A DNA stretch of 7,389 nucleotides from Lachnospiraceae bacterium (GTDB lineage: Bacteria; Bacillota; Clostridia; Lachnospirales; Lachnospiraceae). A program made the position numbers and the translations under genes. Each line of letters opens with the position of its first letter. The stretch's first letter is position 1. The stretch is from contig JAILNW010000154.1 in NCBI GenBank assembly GCA_024691145.1, positions 1-7,389 of the forward strand, given 5' to 3'. The notes under the pieces are model-generated. The model was not told the origin of the DNA. It saw only the letters and a program-made list of their open reading frames with translations, and ran no database searches. Positions 1 through 6,800 of this stretch are shown one piece after another.

Positions 1-106
1 AATTTAAAATATTTTATTGTAGGTTTTTAACAAAATAGTAAACTAAGAAGTAATATCACAGTGTATTAATAGGACTTTTTATACAAAAAAACATGCCTAA
101 TTTTGT
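1..106. other. AT-rich upstream region, no gene recognised
   Basis: This stretch is very AT-rich and carries no open reading frame of note on either strand. I looked for a terminator of an upstream gene and for a strong inverted repeat and found none. It is probably the upstream flank of the promoter at 107-135. Confidence 0.5.
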
Positions 107-135
107 TTGACTAAATTATCATACTGTTGTATTAT
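107..135 (+). promoter_or_regulatory. Predicted sigma-A promoter for the two-gene operon
   Basis: A -35 box TTGACT (107-112) and a -10 box TATTAT (130-135) are separated by 17 bp, each differing from consensus at one position. Transcription would start near 142, giving a leader of about 30 bases before the start codon of gene 1. An alternative -10, TATACT at 133-138, would need a 20 bp spacer and is less likely. No operator or riboswitch is evident in the short leader. It is the only good promoter seen, and probably serves both genes. Confidence 0.6.
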
Positions 136-160
136 ACTACTTGTGTTATTTTTTATTTTT

Positions 161-166
161 GGAGGG
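161..166 (+). promoter_or_regulatory. Ribosome binding site of gene 1
   Basis: GGAGGG lies 7 bases before the ATG at 174 and directly follows a T-rich run (about 147-160). It settles the start: the in-frame TTG at 141 lies upstream of this site, close to the predicted transcription start, and would add 11 residues ahead of an otherwise typical signal peptide. Confidence 0.85.
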
Positions 167-173
167 TTTAAAA

Positions 174-260
174 ATGAAGAAAAGAGGGATAGTGATTGCA
201 TCACTTGCTCTTGCCGTTATTCTTGCGGGAACAGTTTATGGTATTAAGAGTAAGGCTGCG
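174..260 (+). other. Signal peptide of gene 1
   Basis: Positively charged start (MKKRG), hydrophobic core IVIASLALAVILAGTVYG, then IKSKAA. Possible cleavage after G23 (V-Y-G) or around A28/A29 (S-K-A). The core contains LAGT, like a lipobox but with Thr in place of the required Cys, so this is not a lipoprotein. The stretch AGTVYGIKSKAA is identical in the second gene. Confidence 0.8.
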
Positions 261-3200
261 CTTAATTCTGATGAAAAGGACATCGAGTCATATGCTACAG
301 GTCTTGAATTACCTACCAGCGAAGACATTGCCTGGACAGAAGAAAATGTTGTAAAGCTTAATGATGCAGAAGATTACTACGATTACATTGAAAATGGTAC
401 TGATGATGTTGATAAGTACATCGATAATGAAGAAAGTGCCGACAAGGATGCTGATTTTGCAGAGGATGCTGAATCAGAATACAAATTCAAAAGTGCTGTA
501 GATAACAGTACATCTAAATATTTCCCGGCAATAGGAAACCAGGATAGCATTGGTTCATGCTGCAGCTGGGCAATGGTATACTATCAGTTCTCTTATATGT
601 ATAACAGAGAATTTGACAGAAGTTCAAAAAATAGCGATAATTTATTCTCACCTATGTTTGTTTATGAGCAGGCAGGTCCATATGACAGCAGGGTTGCAAA
701 TGTACTTTTAAATATTGGTGCTGCAACACTTAATGATGTACCAGCTTATGGCAATTATAATAATGGTGCCACTAAGGGCAACAGTTTTGCAACAGGCGAA
801 ATCTATAAAACAGCTGCTAAATACAGAGTGGCAGAAGCTTATAGAATTAAAACTGATTTTGCTGGTATGCAGATTGAAAATAATAAAAGCCAGTATCTTG
901 ATGGATTAAAGGCAGCTTTAAATGATGGAGAAATCTTATCATTTAGTACAGATGTTTATATGTGGGATACCACAAGTGATAAAATTAAATATGATTCATC
1001 TGATTCAAATTATGATGGAACTACAAATAGCAAGTATAAAAACCAGTATATAGTTTCAACATACAAGAAAATGAGAGAAGACCGTGGCGGTCACCGTATG
1101 ACTATAGTTGGTTATGATGATAATATATGGTTTGATACTAATAAAAACGGTATTAAAGAAGACGATGAGCTTGGTGCATTTAAAATTGCAAACTCATGGG
1201 GAAACTGGAGAAACAAAGGTTTCATATGGCTTGCATATCATACACTTAGCTATAAGAACGTATCAGGAAGTGAAGAAGCTAATCATGCTATACATAGTGT
1301 GACAGGATTCAGAATTAAAACTATAGAGCCAAAGCAGTTTATTAAAGTTGATATTGAAAGTGAAAGTGCACGTGATATAAGACTTTCTGCAAAGGCATAT
1401 GATGATAATGGTAATCTTGTATTTAGCAGACAGACACTTAAGTTTAACGGATATACTCAGGCAGATACATTTGATGGAAAAGAAGGTTCATCTGTAGGAA
1501 ACTTTTATTTCCCAATGGATGCTTTATTCCCTGATATTAATTCAGACAGTATCTGTGACCTTGACTGGCAGGTAACACTTAACGATGTAAATAAAAACAA
1601 GAAACCACAGACAATTAAGAATCTTCAGATAATAGATGATAATACTGGTGCTACATATGATAAAGATGTAAAAGAAGAGTATTCTGCAGATGGCAGGGAA
1701 ATAACTTATCATGTTGCAACTTTAAGAAAAGAAGCTACTAACACAACTACTATCTATTATAAAGGATTTGATACGCCATATATCCATTACTGTGTAGAAG
1801 GAAAGAACTGGACTAATGTTCCTGGATATATGATGACTGAGGACACTTCATATGATGGATGTACTCATAAATATGTAATTGACTTAGATGATGCATCTAA
1901 AGTATATGTATGCTTTAATGATGGAAAAGGCAACTGGGATAGTGATAATGGAAGAAATTACACATTTGAAGCTGGAACATATACATATATTAACGGACAG
2001 ATTAATAAGTATAATACAAGTCATGCAAAAGCTTTTGATGTTGCACTTAGCGTGGATTCCATAACACCTGTTCAGAAGGGACAGACAGTTAACCTTTCAG
2101 CAAAGAGTGTAAATGGTAAAAATGCTAAATACAGATTTGGTTATATACAGAACGGAAATAAATCATATTTTAATGATTACAGTTCAAAAGACAATTATAA
2201 ATTTACTGCAAACAATGCTGACAATTATACATTTTTTGTAGAAGCTGAAGCAAATGGCAAAACTGCAATTGATTATGTCCATAATTTTGAAGTTAAGAAA
2301 CTTTATGTATCTGGAATGGCATATAGTGTAGGACAGCCACAGTATCTCGGAACTGAGATAATAATTGAACCATATGTTTATTTTGCAGATGATATTAATG
2401 GAATAAAAACTAAATATGAATATACTGCAACTTTAAATGGACAGACTACAACAATTAAGACAAATGATGAAAACCAGGGTGTATGGGTACCAAAGAAAAA
2501 AGGTATTTATACTATAACACTTAAAGTAACAAATGGTTTAAATGATTCGGATGATATTTCAGGAACATTTGAAATTTTAGAAAAAGACCTATCATTAAAA
2601 CTTGATGATTTTGAAATAACTAATACTTTATTTGATGAGCTTGTTGTAGGTGCTAGTTCTATAACTAGTTTGTCGGCAAATGGAGGAGCTATGCCATATA
2701 CATATAACTTTGGTTATATTAATAAAAACGGCGAAGATGTACAGACTTATTCAGGAAACACAGGAAGTATTAATGTCATGCCACCATATGAAGGTGATAT
2801 CGTATTCTATGGTGAGGTTGTAGATGCTAATGGTGATATTGCAAGAAAAGAAGTTAAGAAACATGCTTACGGATGTACAATTACAGGTGTGGATACTTCA
2901 ATTGCTTCACCAGCGAAGGTTGGGGATGAAGTAACATTTACAATCAATACAAAGTATGAAGTTAATTATAAGAATTCAAATTATGCAAAGTTTGAGTTTA
3001 TAAATGAAAAAACTGGTGATGTGGAAATTGAAGGAGGATTAGCATACGCATCTGGAAAGACTAAAACTCATAAGTTTACACAGGCAGGACATTACAAGGT
3101 AAATGTATATTATAATACATATGGTTCAGGTTTATGTACTTACACATTTGGTTATGATGTAAAGGATGAAAATCCAGATGACAAGAACAGTGTAACAATA

Positions 3201-3746
3201 TTTTACAAAGGATTTAATACACCATATATTCATTATTCAACAGATAAGAGTCCTTGGACAAATCTTCCTGGAGTTAAGATGGATACATGCGACTACTATG
3301 CTGGATATACACATGTTGTTACTATAGACCTTCAGGATTCAGCTGAATTAACAGCATGTTTTAACGATGGTAATGGTAACTGGGATAGTAATAATGGATA
3401 TAATTATAAGTTTAAAGCTGGAAAATACACATATTCCAATGGAAAAATAAAGAATATTGATGATGTTAGTGATGATACATTAACATTATACTACAGCGGA
3501 TATGCGGTGCCATATGTTCATTATGCAATCAATAATAACTGGACAAATGTTCCGGGAGTTAAGATGGAAGCTTCTAACGAAGTAAACGGATATACTCATA
3601 AAATCGTAATAGATATGAGCGATGCAGATAACATTGTATTATGCTTTAATGATGGTAACGGAAACTGGGACAGCAACAATGGACAGAACTATACAATGGG
3701 TAAAGGAACTTATTACTACAAGAATGGTGTAGTAACTAAGAAATAA
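174..3746 (+). CDS. Secreted papain-family (C1A) cysteine peptidase with three CBM25 starch-binding modules
   Basis: This is a 1190-residue exported protease predicted to act while bound to alpha-glucan. Residues 1-29 are a signal peptide (MKKRG, then a hydrophobic stretch 6-23). Residues 31-104 are a very acidic propeptide (27 D/E against 5 K). The papain-like domain spans about 105-380: Q123 (oxyanion), C129 in QDSIGSCCSWA, H307 in GGHRMTIVGY and N340 in IANSWG match papain Gln19, Cys25, His159 and Asn175. Residues 321-332 resemble an EF-hand calcium loop. An unassigned beta domain follows (about 381-515), then CBM25 copy 1 (524-610), four triple-tyrosine/Ig-like modules (about 619-706, 709-803, 806-897, 900-996), CBM25 copy 2 (1006-1093) and copy 3 (1102-1189). 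There is no cell-wall anchor, so the protein is free or held by sugar binding, unless the signal peptide stays uncleaved. It is the first gene of an operon with its paralogue 34 bases downstream. Peptidase and CBM calls are firm; substrate is unknown. Confidence 0.9.
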   Translation: MKKRGIVIASLALAVILAGTVYGIKSKAALNSDEKDIESYATGLELPTSEDIAWTEENVVKLNDAEDYYDYIENGTDDVDKYIDNEESADKDADFAEDAESEYKFKSAVDNSTSKYFPAIGNQDSIGSCCSWAMVYYQFSYMYNREFDRSSKNSDNLFSPMFVYEQAGPYDSRVANVLLNIGAATLNDVPAYGNYNNGATKGNSFATGEIYKTAAKYRVAEAYRIKTDFAGMQIENNKSQYLDGLKAALNDGEILSFSTDVYMWDTTSDKIKYDSSDSNYDGTTNSKYKNQYIVSTYKKMREDRGGHRMTIVGYDDNIWFDTNKNGIKEDDELGAFKIANSWGNWRNKGFIWLAYHTLSYKNVSGSEEANHAIHSVTGFRIKTIEPKQFIKVDIESESARDIRLSAKAYDDNGNLVFSRQTLKFNGYTQADTFDGKEGSSVGNFYFPMDALFPDINSDSICDLDWQVTLNDVNKNKKPQTIKNLQIIDDNTGATYDKDVKEEYSADGREITYHVATLRKEATNTTTIYYKGFDTPYIHYCVEGKNWTNVPGYMMTEDTSYDGCTHKYVIDLDDASKVYVCFNDGKGNWDSDNGRNYTFEAGTYTYINGQINKYNTSHAKAFDVALSVDSITPVQKGQTVNLSAKSVNGKNAKYRFGYIQNGNKSYFNDYSSKDNYKFTANNADNYTFFVEAEANGKTAIDYVHNFEVKKLYVSGMAYSVGQPQYLGTEIIIEPYVYFADDINGIKTKYEYTATLNGQTTTIKTNDENQGVWVPKKKGIYTITLKVTNGLNDSDDISGTFEILEKDLSLKLDDFEITNTLFDELVVGASSITSLSANGGAMPYTYNFGYINKNGEDVQTYSGNTGSINVMPPYEGDIVFYGEVVDANGDIARKEVKKHAYGCTITGVDTSIASPAKVGDEVTFTINTKYEVNYKNSNYAKFEFINEKTGDVEIEGGLAYASGKTKTHKFTQAGHYKVNVYYNTYGSGLCTYTFGYDVKDENPDDKNSVTIFYKGFNTPYIHYSTDKSPWTNLPGVKMDTCDYYAGYTHVVTIDLQDSAELTACFNDGNGNWDSNNGYNYKFKAGKYTYSNGKIKNIDDVSDDTLTLYYSGYAVPYVHYAINNNWTNVPGVKMEASNEVNGYTHKIVIDMSDADNIVLCFNDGNGNWDSNNGQNYTMGKGTYYYKNGVVTKK
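1134..1169 (+). other. EF-hand-like calcium loop inside the protease domain of gene 1
   Basis: Residues 321-332, DTNKNGIKEDDE, have ligand-type residues at positions 1, 3 and 5, Gly at 6 and Glu at 12, the pattern of an EF-hand-type calcium loop. The loop sits between catalytic H307 and N340. Calcium binding is inferred from the motif alone; a single loop without a second copy is not a dockerin. Confidence 0.5.
1743..2003 (+). repeat. CBM25 starch-binding module, gene 1 copy 1
   Basis: Residues 524-610, opening TTTIYYKG and containing PYIHY, WTNVPG and FNDGKGNWDS. The His and two Trp that family 25 uses to stack against alpha-glucan correspond to H538, W546 and W588. Two Cys (C540, C580) are conserved in copy 1 of gene 2; C563 is not. 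The closest protein-level relative in the window is copy 1 of gene 2, not the other copies in this gene. Confidence 0.82.
2028..3161 (+). repeat. Four tandem triple-tyrosine/Ig-like beta modules, gene 1
   Basis: Residues 619-996 form four units of about 90-100 residues. The first (YRFGYIQNG, NDYSS, NYTFFVEA) closely fits the triple tyrosine motif domain (Y_Y_Y) common in secreted Lachnospiraceae proteins. The second carries WVPKKKGIYTITLKV, the third YNFGYINKNG with YGEVVDANG, the fourth SPAKVGDEVTFTI with a Cys pair C901/C988. They probably act as a spacer stalk or protein-binding surface between CBM25 copies 1 and 2. Unit borders are approximate and the sequence relation is at protein level only. 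Confidence 0.65.
3189..3452 (+). repeat. CBM25 starch-binding module, gene 1 copy 2
   Basis: Residues 1006-1093, with PYIHY, WTNLPG, TCDYY, GYTH and FNDGNGNWDS. The predicted sugar-binding residues are H1020, W1028 and W1070, with the same spacing as copy 1. TCDYY and ACFND are shared only with copy 2 of gene 2. Confidence 0.85.
3477..3743 (+). repeat. CBM25 starch-binding module, gene 1 copy 3 (C-terminal)
   Basis: Residues 1102-1190, with TLTLYYSGY, PYVHY, WTNVPG and FNDGNGNWDS. Predicted sugar-binding residues are H1116, W1123 and W1165; the His-Trp spacing is one residue shorter than in copies 1 and 2. The module is separated from copy 2 by only a short acidic linker (IDDVSDD), so the pair probably binds one glucan chain or granule together. 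The protein stops right after it. Confidence 0.85.
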
Positions 3747-3769
3747 AGGATTTAATGTATTATTTTAAT

Positions 3770-3774
3770 GGAGG
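3770..3774 (+). promoter_or_regulatory. Ribosome binding site of gene 2
   Basis: GGAGG lies 6 bases before the ATG at 3781, inside a 34-base gap that contains no terminator hairpin and no convincing promoter. This supports co-transcription with gene 1 and independent translation start. Confidence 0.85.
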
Positions 3775-3780
3775 TTTGTT

Positions 3781-3867
3781 ATGAAAACAAAAAGCAAGAT
3801 AATTGCAACTATGGCTCTTTCTGTTCTTGTAGCAGGAACAGTGTATGGAATAAAGAGTAAGGCTGCA
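3781..3867 (+). other. Signal peptide of gene 2
   Basis: MKTKSK, a hydrophobic stretch IIATMALSVLVAGTVYG, then IKSKAA. The VAGT stretch again lacks a lipobox Cys. Cleavage is possible after G23 or near A28/A29, as in gene 1. Confidence 0.8.
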
Positions 3868-6800
3868 TTTAGCAACAACGACAAAGACGTTAGTTCATAT
3901 GCTACAGGTCTTGAACTTCCTACTGCAGAAGATATCGAATGGCAGGAAGAAAATGTTGTTAAACTTAATAATGCTGATGATTATTATGATTACATGGAAA
4001 ATGGTACTGATGATGTTGACAAATATGTTGACATGGCAGCAGACAGCGCTGAAGACTACTATGATAAAGAAGAGTCTGAGTACACATTTAAAAATGCTGT
4101 AGATAATAGTACATCTAAGTATTTTCCTGCAATAGGTGATCAGGGTTCAGTAGGAAGCTGCTGTAGCTGGGCTATGGCATATTATCAGTTCTCGTATATG
4201 TACAACAAGGAGTTTAACAGAAGTTCAAAAAATAATGATAATCTGTTCTCACCTATGTGGACATATGAGCAGGCAGGACCATATGATACAAGAGTAGCCA
4301 ATATTCTTATTGAAATGGGTGCAGCAACACTTAATGATGTACCTGCTGTAACAAAATATAATGATGAAGTTCATGACGGAAGAAGTTTTGCTGAGGGAGA
4401 TATGTGGAAAAAAGCTTTAAAGTACAGAGTTGCTGAAGCATACAATATTGATATTAATAACCCTGGAATGGTTATTGAAAATAATCAAAGTCCATATCTC
4501 GATGGTATAAAGGCAGCACTTAATGATGGCGAGATTCTTACATTTTCTACAGATATTAATATGTGGAATCTTGGTGATGAACAGAAAATAAAATATAAAA
4601 TATTTGATTCAAATTATAAATACACTTCAAACAGCAAGTATGAAGGTGAATACATAGTTACTGATTATGGCGATTACTCACCTAAGCGTGGCGGTCACCG
4701 TATGACTATTGTTGGTTATGATGATAATATCTGGTATGACTATGATAGTGATGGCGGAAAAGATGAGGATGAACTTGGTGCATTTAAGATAGCAAATTCA
4801 TGGGGAAACTGGAAAAACAAAGGTTTTATATGGGTTTCATATAGAACACTTAATTACAGAAATGTAGATGGTTTAGAAGAAAAGAATCATTTGATGAATA
4901 GTATTACAGGATTTAAGATTAAAACTAAAGAATCAAAGCAGTTCGCAAAGGTAGAACTTGAAAGTGACCATTTATCACAGCTTGATCTTGAGATTTTTGC
5001 ATATAACAATGATGGAGAAAGAGAAGCATTTTATACACCTGTTAAGTTCCGTGGATACTTTAACAGTGAAACATTTAATGCAGATGGAGTAAAGAAAACA
5101 GGAAATCTTTACTTTGCACTTGATAATGCAATCGAAGACATTAGTACAGAAAAATTATCAGATCTTGACTGGCAGATAAGTGTTACAGACAGAAGTGCTG
5201 ATGAGAATGAGCATACTGTTAAAAAGGTTCAGATCATTAATGATGATACTAATGAAGTATTTAATGATGATGTTGATAAAGAAAGCTCATTTGACGGTGC
5301 AATAAAAACATACCATATACCAACACTCAGCAAAAAGAGTTCTAATACAACAACTATATATTATAAAGGTTATGACAAACCTTATATTCATTATTGTGTA
5401 GAGGGACAGAACTGGACAAATGTTCCTGGTTTTGCTATGAATGAAGATACATCACTTGACGGATATACACATAAGTATACAATTGATTTATCAAATTCAT
5501 CAAAAGTATATGTATGTTTCAATGATGGTAATGGTAACTGGGACAGCGGAAATGGCCAGAATTATACATTTGAAAAAGGTGTATACACTTACAGCAATGG
5601 AAAATTAAAGAAGATTAAAGACAATAAGTCTGACTTTGCAGTAAGCCTTAAGTTAAATGAAGTTGCACCAGTTTCAAAGAAATCAACTGTTAAATTAACA
5701 GCTGACAGCGTAAATGGCAGCGATGTTAAGTACAGATTTGGTGTTATTATAAATGGTGAAAGTACTTACATTAATGATTATTCATCAAATAACACATGTG
5801 AATATACAATTGATACTACAGAAAGATTATCATTTTTCGTTGAGGCAAAGTCTGGAGATAAGACTGCAAAGGCCGGAATTCATAATATACTTGTAAATCA
5901 GTTTGTAATTAATTCTCTTAATTTTGATGTATATGCACCAACGGTACTTGGAACAACCATTACATTAACTCCATATGTTTCAAATGAAAGAACATTAAAT
6001 GGAATAAAGAATAAGTATGTTTACACTGCAGAACTTGACGGAACTGTTTATCCAATTGAAACAATAGAGAAAAACAAGGGTAAATGGGTGCCAACAAAGA
6101 AAGGTAACTATAAAATCAAACTTACTGTAACTGATGGTTTAGGAGATACTTACGAGTATAAAACAGAATACAGAATTATAGAAGATGACTTATCATTCAG
6201 AATTGAAGATGTTTCATTTTACGGTTATGATAGTGAAACTATCGTAAAGGGTTACTATACTACAATGAATGTCCTTATACTTGGCGGAAAATCACCATAT
6301 AAGTACAGCGCAGGATATATAGATGAAAATGGTAATGATGTTTATACTGTTGAAAACGTATATTATTCATATTTTTCAGCACCAACTCCATATGTTGGAG
6401 ATATTACATATTTTGTAGAAGCTACTGATGATAATAATGAAACAGTAAGAAAAGAATTTAAAAAACATATTTACGGATGCGAGATAACAGGAGTTGATAC
6501 ATCTGTTCCAGCACCAGCACATGTTGGAGATACTGTATTATTTACTGTTAATACAAAATATGAAACAGATTACAGAGGATCAAACAGAACAACAATTGAA
6601 ATAACTAATACAAAGACTGGTGTAAGTGATTCAATAAGTGCATCATCATACTTTAAAGATAACCTTAAGTACCAGTTTACAGAAGCAGGACTTTATGAAA
6701 TAAAGGTTCTTCTTAATACATATGGATCAGGACTTTGCACATACTCATTTATGTATGAAGTTAAGCCTGAGGAAGATGTATTTAAGATTAATAAAATTAA

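Noticed and set aside
69..99. Possible hairpin between TAGG (69-72) and CCTA (96-99)
   Set aside because: Only four pairs before mismatches and a long AT loop; too weak for a terminator or attenuator.
141..173. In-frame TTG start that would extend gene 1 by 11 residues
   Set aside because: It precedes the strong GGAGGG at 161-166, has no ribosome binding site of its own, lies at about the predicted transcription start, and would add a hydrophobic stretch ahead of a normal signal peptide.
216..233. Lipoprotein signal (LAGT, VAGT in gene 2)
   Set aside because: The essential Cys of the lipobox is Thr in both genes.
1083..1105. 23-base exact match to 4687-4709 around the catalytic His, containing CGGTCACCG
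   Set aside because: It encodes the conserved RGGHRMT of both paralogues; the small symmetric core is not repeated elsewhere, so protein constraint and common descent explain it.
715..1302. Two short + strand open frames (715-909 and 1108-1302)
   Set aside because: They lie in another frame wholly inside the conserved protease domain of gene 1, without ribosome binding sites or recognisable protein.
3899..4102. Short + strand open frame inside the start of gene 2
   Set aside because: It is out of frame with the conserved propeptide coding sequence and has a low-complexity Met/Leu-rich product.
4738..4773. Dockerin reading of the DxDxDG loop
   Set aside because: Dockerins need two such loops with helices; here there is one, within the papain fold between His and Asn.
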